A stretch of 64,000 nucleotides of DNA from Roseomonas elaeocarpi (GTDB lineage Bacteria > Pseudomonadota > Alphaproteobacteria > Acetobacterales > Acetobacteraceae), in assembly GCF_042433915.1 (NCBI RefSeq), contig NZ_JBHLUN010000005.1:186001-250000 (forward strand), in the 5' to 3' direction. The notes under the pieces were generated by a model, which saw only the letters and a program-made list of their open reading frames with translations, was not told the DNA's origin and did not search any database. Positions 8,385 to 17,038 of this stretch are shown one piece after another; positions within the stretch are counted from its first letter, which is position 1; the number at the start of each line of letters is the position of its first letter. Made by a program: the position numbers and the translations under genes.

Positions 8385-9827
8385 TCAGGCGGTGCCGTGC
8401 CAGCCCACCCCGCGTGGCGAGGACGGTAGCGTCGGCAGCCTGACCGGCTGCGCCAGGAGGCACCCCGCCAGGGCGTCCAGGGCATCGTCGCGGCTGCCCG
8501 GACTCGCGGGACGCCAGGCCGCCATCTCCGCGGGGAAGGGCGTGCGGAAGACGCTTTCATGCGCGTGGAGGCGGCGGGCTGCCAGCACCGGGTCCAGGGC
8601 GCCGAGGATGCGCTCCTGCTTCGGGCGGGTGCTGGTGTGCTCCACCACGGTGCAGGCAGCCCCGGCGCGGGCGAGTTCCCGCCGCAGCAGGGCGGGCAGG
8701 AACCGGCCGAGGCCGTTGGTTTCCACCCGAACCGCCGGCAGCAGCAGTTCCCGCGCCAGGCGGGCGACCTGCCGGCACTGCTGCGTCGCCGGATCGGCCT
8801 CGGCCCCAGGGTCGTGCGTCAGGTAGGCGAGGCGGTGCAGGTAGATGTTGCCCTCGGCATCCGCGTAGGTGGCGGCCAGCACGCTGCCGTCGCCCTGTCC
8901 GGGGCGCCCGTAGGCCGGGTCCCAGAAGCCGACGCCCGAGACCAGCCGCTTGCCGAGCAGCGACAGGATCGGGCGCCCGCTGGCCTCGGCGTAATCCGTG
9001 TCTTCGCGGTAGCGGACGATCAGCGCCGGATCGAGGCGTGCGGCGCCGTCCTGTTCCGGCCGCAGCAGCATCTGCCGGGCGAAGTGCAGCGGCCCGACCC
9101 GGGCACGCAGCGCCTCGATTGCCTCCGTCGGAAAGCGCTCGGGCCAGGCTGAGCAGCCTTCCGGTGTCAGCACCGGCAGCGTCAGGCGGTGATAGCCCTT
9201 GAGAAACGGCTGCTCCGCGTCTGGGGGCAGGTAGAGCGTGTCGGCGCAGTGCGGCGTTCCGACAAACAGGATCGTGCCGCCGGGGGTCAGCACGAATTCG
9301 GTTTCCGCCAGCCTTTCCCGCAGCGCCTCGCGCTTGCTGGGGGTGTCGCAGTTCTGCGCCACCTCCACGTCGTCGCAGACGATGATGTCGGCGCGGGCGC
9401 CGGTGATGTTTCCGCCGATCCCGGCCGCCAGCATCGAGGGGTCGCGCAGGGCGCCCTGTCGCTGCACGGTGAAGCGGTCCGCAGCCCAGTCGCCTTGCCG
9501 CTGCGGCAGGATCGCGCGGCACAGCGGATGTCGGACGAGGATGCGTCGCACCGTGGACACCATCTTCGCCGCGAGCGCGTGGTCAGCGGCCAGAACCAGG
9601 ATGCGCGTTTCGGGATCGCGCTGGAGGTTCCAGGCACACCAGAGACCCACCAGAGTCGACTTGCCGCAGCCGCGGAACGCCATCAGCAGCAGGCGACGAT
9701 CCGTGGCCGCACTTCGTGCATCGAACCACCCCGCGATGCGGCGGTGCAGGCGTGGCGTCCGCTGGCCGGAAAGGGTGTTCCAGACCCAAACGAATTCGAG
9801 GAAGTCAGGCGGCATCCTCGTCGTCAT
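8385..9827 (-). CDS. Terminase large subunit, T7-like
   Basis: 480-residue DNA-packaging motor. ATPase motifs are Walker A AFRGCGKST (50-58) and Walker B DIIVCDDVEV (about 147-156), followed by ILFVGTPH, a coupling-type motif. The nuclease half has GFWDPAYG and the late acidic DDALDALAG, as in TerL RNase-H-like domains. Sequence pattern and gene order (after tail fibre and small terminase) match T7 gp19. Its start overlaps the preceding gene by 23 bases. It appears intact although the module lacks a portal to dock to. Confidence 0.85.
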   Translation of the reverse strand: MTTRMPPDFLEFVWVWNTLSGQRTPRLHRRIAGWFDARSAATDRRLLLMAFRGCGKSTLVGLWCAWNLQRDPETRILVLAADHALAAKMVSTVRRILVRHPLCRAILPQRQGDWAADRFTVQRQGALRDPSMLAAGIGGNITGARADIIVCDDVEVAQNCDTPSKREALRERLAETEFVLTPGGTILFVGTPHCADTLYLPPDAEQPFLKGYHRLTLPVLTPEGCSAWPERFPTEAIEALRARVGPLHFARQMLLRPEQDGAARLDPALIVRYREDTDYAEASGRPILSLLGKRLVSGVGFWDPAYGRPGQGDGSVLAATYADAEGNIYLHRLAYLTHDPGAEADPATQQCRQVARLARELLLPAVRVETNGLGRFLPALLRRELARAGAACTVVEHTSTRPKQERILGALDPVLAARRLHAHESVFRTPFPAEMAAWRPASPGSRDDALDALAGCLLAQPVRLPTLPSSPRGVGWHGTA

Positions 9828-10095
9828 CTCCCGCTTCCTCGATCTCGCTGCGTGCCTGGCTGAGCAGGCGTTCGGCCTCGTCCACCACGGGGTCGGGTGA
9901 CGCCGCGGTGCGCAGCAGCTTCAGCAACTGTTCAAGGTGGGCGAGCGCGGTCTTGGCCGCCGCGTGCCAGGACGCGAAGGCCTTCGCGTCCTCCGGCCCG
10001 GCAGTCGGCGGGCCGGCGGCGACGAAAGCCTCGTAGTCGCGCACCACCCGCTGCGCGACGCGCCCGAGCTCAGGCCCGAAGAGCGGCTGCTCCAT
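9805..10095 (-). CDS. Probable terminase small subunit (T7 gp18 position)
   Basis: 96-residue helical protein with a strongly acidic C-terminus (EEAGDDDEDAA). It lies between tail fibre and large terminase, exactly where T7 encodes its 89-residue small terminase gp18. Its start overlaps the tail-fibre stop (TGATG) and its end overlaps the TerL start, indicating translational coupling. The assignment rests on synteny and size rather than on a recognised motif. Confidence 0.6.
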   Translation of the reverse strand: MEQPLFGPELGRVAQRVVRDYEAFVAAGPPTAGPEDAKAFASWHAAAKTALAHLEQLLKLLRTAASPDPVVDEAERLLSQARSEIEEAGDDDEDAA

Positions 10096-12380
10096 CAGGT
10101 CTTCACGGCCCGCACCCGCACCGTGCCGGCGGCCAGATCGATCGCCGTCGTGGCCCGGTTCCAGGCCGTGACAGTGATCACGTCCTGCGCGCCGACATTA
10201 GCCAGGAACACGATGCCGGAGGTCGACAGGCTGAAGGCCGCCTGCACGAAGTCACCGGGCCGCACGCCGGGGCAGGACACGTTCAGCGTCGCGCTGGCGC
10301 CCGCCGCGATCGAGGGCGGGTCCCAGGCGACCTCCGCCTTCAGCTCCCGCACGCCGTGCGGCAGGTCAGGCAAGCCGTAGAGCACGGGCGGCGAGTAGGC
10401 GGGGTCGCAGGACAGGCGCATGGCCCGCACCTCGTAGTCGGTGCCGACACGCGCCACGCCGATGATGGCGTAGGCGACCTGCGCCTCGAGGCGGATGACC
10501 TGGAGACGGGTGAGGCCATCGTCGTTCAGGTCCGCATTGCCCTGCCACCAGCGAGGGCCGGCCACGTAGGTCATGGACATGCCCGAGGCGCGCACTAGGT
10601 TGCCGTTGTCAGCCGTCAGCAGCGCCATGTTCGCGTCGAAGCACTGCACGATCAGGCGCGGGTTGTCCGCATCCACCGCGAGCGAGAACTCGCGGCAGAC
10701 GCGCGTGTCCACCAAGAAGCCGAGCCCGCGACCGCCGGTCAGCATCGCGCCGCGGCTGGTCAGCCCGTAGCTGTCCAACGCGGGAAAGGCGAAGTCCGCG
10801 ACCTTGCTGGGCGTGCCGGACACGTTGGTCGAGAGGCAGGCCAGCTTCTCGAAGCCGATATCGGTCGCGTTCCAGCGAATCGCGGCGCTGCGCAGGTTGC
10901 CCACATCCGCCACGATGCGTGTGGCCTCACGATGCGCAGCCGCCTGGTGCAGCGCGCGCACCACGGCACCGACACGGTTCGAGGTGGCGGTGTAGTCCAC
11001 GGAAACGCCGTAGCCCTGGCTCGCCCAGGCCACCTCGTAGAGGTGATCCTGCGCGTTGGAGGTGTGCCGGGCCACGAAGGCGGAGCAGGCCTCCATCCGC
11101 ACGTCGCGGGCGATGATGGCGCGGCTGCTGACCTCGCTCAGGAAGGGGATGCCGACGAAGGCGGTGCTGTTGCGCCCCTGCAGCGCGAAGGATGGACCGT
11201 CGAAGACCTGCCGGTTGTGCGCCACGTAGGCCCCCGGCTCCGCCGACAGTCGCACGCCGAAGCGGTCCAGCGTCTGGTACAGCGTGCTGCCCACTGAGAA
11301 CTGCCCGCCGTGGAAGCGGTTCGAGGTGTTCCAGCCGGAGGCGGTGTTGGTGCGCAGGTCCACGCCGATCCGGTTGTTCACGATGCGGCCGAGGAAGATC
11401 AGGTTTTCCTGGAAGCCGCGGCCGTCGCCCAGGCAGCGCACACCGATGGTGAAGCCCTCGACCTGGCGGATCTCGACGTAGCAGCCGTCGAGGTTGCGTA
11501 GCAGCAGCCCCATGGAGCCCTCGCTGCTCCAGTCGGAGATGGTCTTGCGCACCACGCGCAGGCCTTCCAGCAGGCGCTGGCCGTTCTTGGCCGTGCCGTC
11601 GTCACCGATGGTCAGGGCCGGGACGTTGTCGGTCGCGTCGTAGACGATGGTGCCGCGCATGGTCAGCCCGACGAAGCTGCCGCCGATCGAGATCGGCCGC
11701 GTGATGCGGTAGCTGCCCTCGATGATCTCCAGATGCTTGCCACCGGCCGATGCCGCGGACATGGCGGCCTGCAGCGCCGCCGTGTCGTCGGTCACGCCGT
11801 CGCCGATCGCGCCGAAGTCGCGCGCCGACAGCCGCTCGGCGAGCTTGTCGCCCACGCTGCGCGGAACACCGCCGGGAAAGGGCGCGGACAGGGTGGCGTC
11901 GTCGCGCGAGAAGATCGTCACGTCGCCCACATCGTCGAAGCCGAGGATGCGGTTGGCGCGCGCTACCTTCAGCGGCAGGTGCAGGCGGCCGCCCGCCTCG
12001 CCGGGATTCAGGCGGATCGCAGTCGAGGTGTCATCCGCGACTTCCTGCAGGGCGGCCGTCTGTCGGTCCAGCTCGCTGTTCAGCGTGTTCGCCCGCAGCA
12101 AGCCGTTCGGCTGGAAGTCCGTGGTACGCTCGATGGCGATGCGCCGACGCAGCAGCACCTGCGCGCCCGCCGTGACGGGGGATGCGAAGGTGACGAGGCC
12201 GCCGTCGGAGTTACCGACGCCATCCACCGAGTAGCCCGAGGTCAGCAGCTGGCTGTCCACGCGAACCTCGAGGTCCGATGCCTCGAACAGGGGGAAGGGA
12301 TAGATGAAGACGGTCTGCCCGGCGGCGGCCACGTAGTGCACGCGCGGCGCGACGTCGCCAATGCGGATCTGCTCGGCCAT
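10095..12380 (-). CDS. Tail fibre/tailspike with beta-helix domain
   Basis: 761 residues. The first about 150 residues resemble the virion-binding domain of T7-type tail fibres (VHYVAAAGQTVFIYPFPL, then ATTDFQ-like and NSELDRQTAALQE). A pectate-lyase-like segment starts near residue 187 (ARDFGAIGDGVTDDTAALQ), the usual opening of a right-handed beta-helix depolymerase or adhesin. The C-terminal region is a beta-rich, unrecognised receptor or trimerisation part. It would recognise, and possibly degrade, the host surface polysaccharide. Confidence 0.82.
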   Translation of the reverse strand: MAEQIRIGDVAPRVHYVAAAGQTVFIYPFPLFEASDLEVRVDSQLLTSGYSVDGVGNSDGGLVTFASPVTAGAQVLLRRRIAIERTTDFQPNGLLRANTLNSELDRQTAALQEVADDTSTAIRLNPGEAGGRLHLPLKVARANRILGFDDVGDVTIFSRDDATLSAPFPGGVPRSVGDKLAERLSARDFGAIGDGVTDDTAALQAAMSAASAGGKHLEIIEGSYRITRPISIGGSFVGLTMRGTIVYDATDNVPALTIGDDGTAKNGQRLLEGLRVVRKTISDWSSEGSMGLLLRNLDGCYVEIRQVEGFTIGVRCLGDGRGFQENLIFLGRIVNNRIGVDLRTNTASGWNTSNRFHGGQFSVGSTLYQTLDRFGVRLSAEPGAYVAHNRQVFDGPSFALQGRNSTAFVGIPFLSEVSSRAIIARDVRMEACSAFVARHTSNAQDHLYEVAWASQGYGVSVDYTATSNRVGAVVRALHQAAAHREATRIVADVGNLRSAAIRWNATDIGFEKLACLSTNVSGTPSKVADFAFPALDSYGLTSRGAMLTGGRGLGFLVDTRVCREFSLAVDADNPRLIVQCFDANMALLTADNGNLVRASGMSMTYVAGPRWWQGNADLNDDGLTRLQVIRLEAQVAYAIIGVARVGTDYEVRAMRLSCDPAYSPPVLYGLPDLPHGVRELKAEVAWDPPSIAAGASATLNVSCPGVRPGDFVQAAFSLSTSGIVFLANVGAQDVITVTAWNRATTAIDLAAGTVRVRAVKT

Positions 12381-12406
12381 GGGATCTCCGATGGGCGGAA
12401 GGATGG

Positions 12407-12847
12407 TTAATCGAGGAGGCTCTTGGCGGCGTTGGCGAAGGTGGAGCCCGCGCGCAGCCAGGTCGTGAGGGAGCCGTCGGTGTTCAGCAGGCTGCGCCGG
12501 CCGGCCGCGAGGCGGGCGGCGCGGATGCTGTCATCCTCGGCGATGTCCTGCGCCGCATCGGTCTGTAGCCCCTCCGACACGGCCGCGGCCGATCCATCAT
12601 TCGGATCGAGCCCGGATGCCGAAGCGCGGGCGCGCACCGAGGCCAGGGTCTTGTTCAGTGTGTCCTGACGTTCCCGGGTCTGGGCGGCCTGCTGGGCGGA
12701 GGCCAGCTGCGTCAGCGCTTCCTGCTGAGCCACGTACTGCGCGTTCTGCGCCTTCGTGAGGGCCGCCTGGGCGGAGGCTTGGCGGCCGGTGGCGTATACG
12801 GACAGGCCGGTGCCAACCAGGCCCGCCACGGATGCGAGCTGCGACAT
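12407..12847 (-). CDS. Small virion protein (putative internal/ejection protein)
   Basis: 146 residues, Ala/Gln-rich and helical. A glycine-rich hydrophobic N-terminus (ASVAGLVGTGLSVYA) is followed by a long helix with repeated AQ-type residues. It lies between tail tubular B and the tail fibre, the T7 position of internal virion proteins (genes 13-16), but is far smaller than gp15/gp16. The start overlaps the tail tubular B stop (TGATG). Role as an ejection protein is inferred from position and composition. Confidence 0.5.
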   Translation of the reverse strand: MSQLASVAGLVGTGLSVYATGRQASAQAALTKAQNAQYVAQQEALTQLASAQQAAQTRERQDTLNKTLASVRARASASGLDPNDGSAAAVSEGLQTDAAQDIAEDDSIRAARLAAGRRSLLNTDGSLTTWLRAGSTFANAAKSLLD

Positions 12848-14721
12848 CAGTCGGTGATCCTCGTGTCGGTCGTGACGGAAAGCAGGGTGAAGGGCAGCGG
12901 AACGTCGGAGCTGATCCGCCAGAGCGGCAGCAGGGCGTCGCGGCGCCAGCCCAGCGCCCGCAGCGTGACGTCGCCGGTGAAGGATGGCGGCGCGGCGTCG
13001 AGCAGCGGCGTGTCCAGGCGGCGCAGCGGCACCGGCAGCAGGCCGCGCCCGACATCCACCGTCAGCGCCTTGGTTTCCAGCAGGCGGAAGGTGGCGCTGA
13101 CAAGACGCCGCGGACCGCCGGTCACGCCCGGTGCCCCCGCGGCTTCCGCCGGCATCGGCTCCAGCACGTGAGCGAAGGGCAGCCCGGCTTCCACCGCGGA
13201 GGCCGCCTCATCCAGCGTCACCGCACCGCCGGTCACGGGGTAGGTGCCGACGGGTGCCCCGTCCGCCACCACCGCGACGTTCCGGCCGGCGAGATGATCG
13301 AGGCCCGCCCAGGTGAGCTTCGCAGCGCCCGTGCCGGTCAGCGCCGCGTCGGTGCACAGCGTCGGGTCGAGGCGTTCCAGCCGCAGCGTGCCGCCGCGTT
13401 CCACGGTCACCCAGACGATGCCCTCGACCTCGGCCACGCAGCGGAACAGCCCGTCGGTTTCCTGCCGCGTCCAGGCCGTGATCTCCTCGGCGCGGTAGAG
13501 CGTCAGCGTGGCCAGGCTTCCATCCGCCATGACCGCGTGCAGCAGGCGCCGAGCCTCGTCATAGGCCGTCGCCACCGGATCGTTGATCAGGTGCCGCGCC
13601 GTCACCGCGAGGTCGCCGGCCTGGTAGGCGTCCTCGACCGTGGTGTAGGCGAACTCGTAGACCGACTGACCGGAGCGTCCGACGAAGATCGTGCTGCCGT
13701 CCACGTCCACCGGGCTGATCGTGCGCGTGATCGGGCTGCCGACGCGGGTCTGCCGCAGGATCTGGATGGAGGACGGCGTCAGGGGATCGCCGGTCACCAT
13801 CCACTCGGCCCCAGAGGTGAAGACCTGCAGGTGTCGGCCCGAGAACACGGCGCGGATCGCATTGACCTGATCGGACAGCAGGCCGAACTCGATGCCTTCG
13901 TTGTCCAGCCCGGTGCCCAGGTCAAAATTCGCCAGGTCGCCGGAGCAGGACATCCAGAGGCGGTTCGGTAGATCGCGCGACCCGCCGATGACCAGCCGGT
14001 CCTGGTGGAAGCAGGCCGTGACGGGCCAACCATGGATGCCGAAGGCGGCTTCCTCCCAATCCGTCGTCGCATCCACCGAGGGCAGGGTGTCGAGCAGCTC
14101 GACAGTGGCCGTGGTGCTGCTGGTGACAGCGCGGATCACGGCGGGCTTTCCACGGATCTGCATGGGGCGGTTGAGGTGACCGGCCTCGAAGACCGCCGCG
14201 CCCGCCGTCACCGTGACGGTGCCCGTCGTGCCGCTCGGCGTGATCGAGACGTCGGCGGCGGCGAAGCGATGGAGGGGTTCGCGCAGAAAGGCGAAGTTCT
14301 CCACCCTCCAATCCGTGTGGCTGGTGCGCGTGATCCGCTGCATCGGCATGTCCGGATGCAGCAGCAGCAGCGTATCGGCGCTCTGCGTCCAGCTGAGCTG
14401 AGGAAGCATCGAGGCCGTCCAGGGACCGGCGAACTCCGCCATCATCGCATCGGCGATGAAGACCTGCATGCGCTGGTCGAGGAACACCAGGAGATAGGTC
14501 TGCTCGGTGTTGAACTCGAAGGCCACGAGGCGCGCCGCGCCGGGCAGCATCGCGACGTGACGCAGGCCCGGCCGGCGCGTCACGCCGCCGGTTGGCTGCA
14601 GGAACACGTTGCGCAGCGTCCGCGCGCCGTTGTCGAAGGCGCGCGTGTCGCCGCGACCCAGCATCTCGGGCGCGAGTTCACCGGCCGTGAAGGAGGTCTT
14701 GGCCCTGAGGCTGTTGGCCAT
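12847..14721 (-). CDS. Tail tubular protein B-like (tail nozzle)
   Basis: 624-residue structural protein. The N-terminus (KTSFTAGELAPEMLGRGD, then NVFLQPTGGVTRRPGL) is characteristic of a family found next to tail tubular A in alphaproteobacterial podoviruses; the family fills the place of T7 gp12. The middle is beta-propeller-like, with repeated short strands such as LTWAGLDHLAGRNVAVVADG. The start is four bases after the tail tubular A stop. It probably forms the tail nozzle; placement rather than direct similarity to gp12 supports this. Confidence 0.75.
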   Translation of the reverse strand: MANSLRAKTSFTAGELAPEMLGRGDTRAFDNGARTLRNVFLQPTGGVTRRPGLRHVAMLPGAARLVAFEFNTEQTYLLVFLDQRMQVFIADAMMAEFAGPWTASMLPQLSWTQSADTLLLLHPDMPMQRITRTSHTDWRVENFAFLREPLHRFAAADVSITPSGTTGTVTVTAGAAVFEAGHLNRPMQIRGKPAVIRAVTSSTTATVELLDTLPSVDATTDWEEAAFGIHGWPVTACFHQDRLVIGGSRDLPNRLWMSCSGDLANFDLGTGLDNEGIEFGLLSDQVNAIRAVFSGRHLQVFTSGAEWMVTGDPLTPSSIQILRQTRVGSPITRTISPVDVDGSTIFVGRSGQSVYEFAYTTVEDAYQAGDLAVTARHLINDPVATAYDEARRLLHAVMADGSLATLTLYRAEEITAWTRQETDGLFRCVAEVEGIVWVTVERGGTLRLERLDPTLCTDAALTGTGAAKLTWAGLDHLAGRNVAVVADGAPVGTYPVTGGAVTLDEAASAVEAGLPFAHVLEPMPAEAAGAPGVTGGPRRLVSATFRLLETKALTVDVGRGLLPVPLRRLDTPLLDAAPPSFTGDVTLRALGWRRDALLPLWRISSDVPLPFTLLSVTTDTRITD

Positions 14722-14724
14722 GGC

Positions 14725-15291
14725 TCAGCCCCTCGCGCTGACGAGAGGGAAGTCCTCGAAGGACAGCACGGTGCTCTGCTGGCTGTCGCAGAGGCGTGCA
14801 TCCTTGAAGTCGTTGCCCGCGAGCCGCTGCAGCAGTTCCGCGCGCGAGGTGCTGTCAGTCAGCGGGATGCAGAACTCGGCGGCGAGGCGGCTGACCAGGG
14901 CATTCGCGAAGTGCGGGGGAAAGCCCGCTTCCGCGGGACGGAAGATATAGGTCAGCACGATGCGATCCTGATCGCTGTGCAGACGGTTTTCCTGGATCCG
15001 GTAGGTCGCGCCGCGGCCGCGCAGGTTGCCGGCCGACAGGACGCGCAGGCAGGTCGGGGGAAGCTGGAACGCGTACTCCATGTCGGCGACCGGTGCGTCG
15101 AGCAGGCGGGGCAGAACCATCTGGCCGGTGGCGAAGGACCAGGGATGTGCCGCGAGAAGGGCATCGCGCGCGGCCGGGTACAGGCTGGCAGCAACTTCCG
15201 CCTCGGCGGTTCCTTCCTCGAAGGAGGCGATCGGCTGAGCACCGATGCGGAGCAGCGCGCGCGAGCAGAGAACGAGGGCGGACAGCGCCAT
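14725..15291 (-). CDS. Tail tubular protein A-like (gatekeeper)
   Basis: 188 residues similar in pattern to the T7 gp11 family: N-terminal LCSRALLRIGAQPIASFEEG, central HPWSFA, and C-terminal PPHFANALVSRLAAEFCIPLTDS. The protein forms the ring between portal and nozzle. The start at 15291 is preferred because AGGAG lies 10 bases upstream and the family N-terminus begins there. It is the first gene after the terminator 15355-15388. Confidence 0.82.
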   Translation of the reverse strand: MALSALVLCSRALLRIGAQPIASFEEGTAEAEVAASLYPAARDALLAAHPWSFATGQMVLPRLLDAPVADMEYAFQLPPTCLRVLSAGNLRGRGATYRIQENRLHSDQDRIVLTYIFRPAEAGFPPHFANALVSRLAAEFCIPLTDSTSRAELLQRLAGNDFKDARLCDSQQSTVLSFEDFPLVSARG

Positions 15292-15354
15292 CGGCGATCG
15301 ACTCCTGGGAAGAAGGACGGGATGAGGTGTGATGGCCGGAAGTGCGGCCGCATG

Positions 15355-15388
15355 AAAAAGGGCCACGACGGTTATCCGTCGTGGCCCC
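15355..15388 (-). terminator. Intrinsic terminator after the major capsid gene
   Basis: A perfect 11-bp stem, GGCCACGACGG (15361-15371) and its complement (15376-15386), closes a TTAT loop. On the minus strand the stem is followed by CTTTTTC (15360-15354). It lies 32 bases past the capsid stop and 64 bases before tail tubular A, the position of Tphi in T7, where partial termination keeps capsid expression above that of downstream genes. Confidence 0.85.
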
Positions 15389-15417
15389 GGGTCAGGACGA
15401 GGTGACGCCGCGCGCCG

Positions 15418-16254
15418 TTATTCGGCGGCGCGCATGCGGACCACGCCGCTGTTGTCGATCAGCACCGCGCCCTGGCTCATCATGTTGTTGACGAAGTGCG
15501 CCGCGCGGTCACCGTGCCAGGTGATGTCGGTCGTCACCTCCTGCGCCACGGCATGGCCGACGGCGGTGCGGTGATAGAAGTAGCAGTAGCGCAGCGCCCC
15601 CGCCTTGGTCAGGCCGGAATGCGGCATCCAGGTCGCGCCCAGCCACTTCTTCGCCTGCGTGCCCTTCCACGGCAACTCGGCGTCGCCGATGTAGTTAGAG
15701 TTGGCGAACTCCTCGATCTGTAGGAGCTGCGACCACTGCTTCCAGCCCACCACGGCGAAGCGCTGACCGTCGTCGGGCACGTCCGCCGAGCCCAGCGCCT
15801 CGAAGGCCAGCAGAACCTTGGCCAGCGTCAGGCCGTCGGTGTCGGTGGTGCCGTTGGCGGTGCCCACGGCCTCCTGCGTAGCGGTGTCGAGGGCCGCGAT
15901 GATCAGCTCGTCGGTCTTGCGGCCCAGGGCGTAGGCGCCGGCATTGGCCACCACCGAACGCTCATCGTAGGACACCTTGATTTCGTCCAGGCGATCGATC
16001 CATTCGCCGGCGTAGTAGTCCTGCAGGAAGCATTCCGCGGTGCTGTGGTCGAGGTTCATCACCGGAACGGAGCCGTTGCGCGGCTTCGCGGCAGCGGTGC
16101 CCTTGCCGACCACCGGGAAGATCGTGGAAGCACCCTTCACGCCACTCTTGGAGCGCACCGTGGGGCGCAGCTTGCTCCCCTGACGCTGATAAGCGTCGTG
16201 TCTCTCGGTGTGGGGCTGGAAAACAGCGGATAACAGCCATTCTCTGATCGGCAC
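15418..16254 (-). CDS. Major capsid protein (podoviral)
   Basis: 278 residues with the conserved pattern of the short major capsid family found beside tail tubular genes: QGSKLRPTVRSKSGVKG, then VPVMNLDHSTAECFLQDYYAG, then DERSVVANAGAYALGRKTDELI. The C-terminus (QGAVLIDNSGVVRM) is also typical, so the body is intact. The first about 20 residues fit the family less well, and the sequence upstream of 16254 is not phage-like, so the N-terminus may lie at a deletion junction. Scaffold and portal genes are missing upstream. Confidence 0.75.
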   Translation of the reverse strand: MPIREWLLSAVFQPHTERHDAYQRQGSKLRPTVRSKSGVKGASTIFPVVGKGTAAAKPRNGSVPVMNLDHSTAECFLQDYYAGEWIDRLDEIKVSYDERSVVANAGAYALGRKTDELIIAALDTATQEAVGTANGTTDTDGLTLAKVLLAFEALGSADVPDDGQRFAVVGWKQWSQLLQIEEFANSNYIGDAELPWKGTQAKKWLGATWMPHSGLTKAGALRYCYFYHRTAVGHAVAQEVTTDITWHGDRAAHFVNNMMSQGAVLIDNSGVVRMRAAE

Positions 16255-16262
16255 TGAAAATC

Positions 16263-16388
16263 ATACCCGGGAAGATACCCGGGATTGCTCGAGGCTGGGG
16301 GAGGGAGGGACTGCGGCCGCGGGAGCCGTGCTGTCGCATCCGTGCGAACTTTCCGGATGGAACAAATGCGGAACATGGGATACCCGGG
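16263..16388. repeat. Three copies of ATACCCGGG in a divergent promoter region
   Basis: ATACCCGGG occurs at 16263-16271, 16275-16283 and 16380-16388. The first two are 12 bases apart and the third lies 105 bases further on. They sit between the divergent capsid gene and the SOS-box operon. Such spaced copies could be operator sites, but no regulator is identified. Confidence 0.35.
16360..16374 (+). promoter_or_regulatory. LexA (SOS) box, alphaproteobacterial type
   Basis: GAAC-AAATGCG-GAAC is a perfect match to the alphaproteobacterial LexA consensus, the direct repeat GAAC-N7-GAAC. It ends 52 bases before the start codon of the first gene in an operon that contains an ImuA-like gene. ImuA genes are known LexA targets in this class, which strongly supports function. 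Confidence 0.75.
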
Positions 16389-16426
16389 TTCCTGCGCCCC
16401 TGCGGCGCCCATCCGAAGAGGACACA

Positions 16427-16777
16427 ATGGCAGGAAAGAGAGCGCCGCGCGCCGCAGCGCCGGAGAAGGCCGCCCTTGCGAAGCTGGCAGAGCTCGCGTC
16501 CCGCGGCGTGGCACCCGACCGGGTACGGCGCGAGGTCGAGAGCATCGTCACGACATGGCGCGAATCGGCCACCGCCTACGAGGACCGGGCCGAGCTGCGC
16601 GAGCGACTCGAGGAGATGCGGGACCAGCTGGCCGAGGGCGTGGAGGCTGCGGCCGAGGCGGTCGAGGAGATGGACCAGGACGAGAAGGCGGCCGTCACCG
16701 CCAGCCGCAAGGCGCTGAGTGCCCTGACCGCCGGCCGCGACGCCCTCTCGGCCGCACACGCCAGCATCCGTCTCTAA
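16427..16777 (+). CDS. Hypothetical coiled-coil protein, first gene of SOS-box operon
   Basis: 116 residues with a basic, Ala-rich N-terminus (AGKRAPRAAAPEKAALAKL) followed by a long acidic helix (RAELRERLEEMRDQLAEGVEAA and onward) predicted to form a coiled coil. Four residues of GAGG-like sequence precede ATG 16427. No family recognised. Its promoter region carries the LexA box. The next gene begins 45 bases downstream. Confidence 0.6.
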   Translation: MAGKRAPRAAAPEKAALAKLAELASRGVAPDRVRREVESIVTTWRESATAYEDRAELRERLEEMRDQLAEGVEAAAEAVEEMDQDEKAAVTASRKALSALTAGRDALSAAHASIRL

Positions 16778-16822
16778 CTTCACCCGCCGCCCACGCGGCG
16801 TGCCTTTCCCCCCGGAGGCACC

Positions 16823-17038
16823 ATGCAGCAGTTCAATCCAGCCCCCGCCCTGGTGCCGGCGACGCATGCCGAGATCACTGAGGCCCTCCAGACCATTCTG
16901 ACGCCTGAGCGTCGAATCCGGACCGAGCACCCGGACATGCTGGCGGAGATCCTGGCTGACCAAGTCGCGCGGCACCTGGAGCGCAGCGGATTTGTGCTCC
17001 TGCGGCCGGCCGACGGTTGGCCGAAGCTGCCGTTCTGA
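16823..17038 (+). CDS. Small hypothetical protein upstream of the ImuA-like gene
   Basis: 71 residues, mixed helix, no recognised motif (starts MQQFNPAPALVPATHAEI). The ATG has GGAGG 7 bases upstream (CCCGGAGGCACC). The stop overlaps the next start as TGATG (17036-17040), so its translation is coupled to the ImuA-like gene. The coupling and the strong ribosome site make it very likely to be translated. Confidence 0.6.
   Translation: MQQFNPAPALVPATHAEITEALQTILTPERRIRTEHPDMLAEILADQVARHLERSGFVLLRPADGWPKLPF

Larger units (their letters stand above)
6588..16254 (-). mobile_element. T7-like podovirus remnant (cryptic prophage)
   Basis: Nearly all genes run on the minus strand in T7 late-gene order: capsid, terminator, tail tubular A, tail tubular B, virion protein, tail fibre, small terminase, large terminase, lysis genes. 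A single small plus-strand ORF (8119-8337) interrupts it. Portal, scaffold, RNA polymerase, replication genes and integrase are not present. Immediately upstream of the capsid gene the DNA changes to an unrelated plus-strand operon. Read as a truncated prophage; no attachment sites were recognised, so the borders are only the outer genes. Confidence 0.7.
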
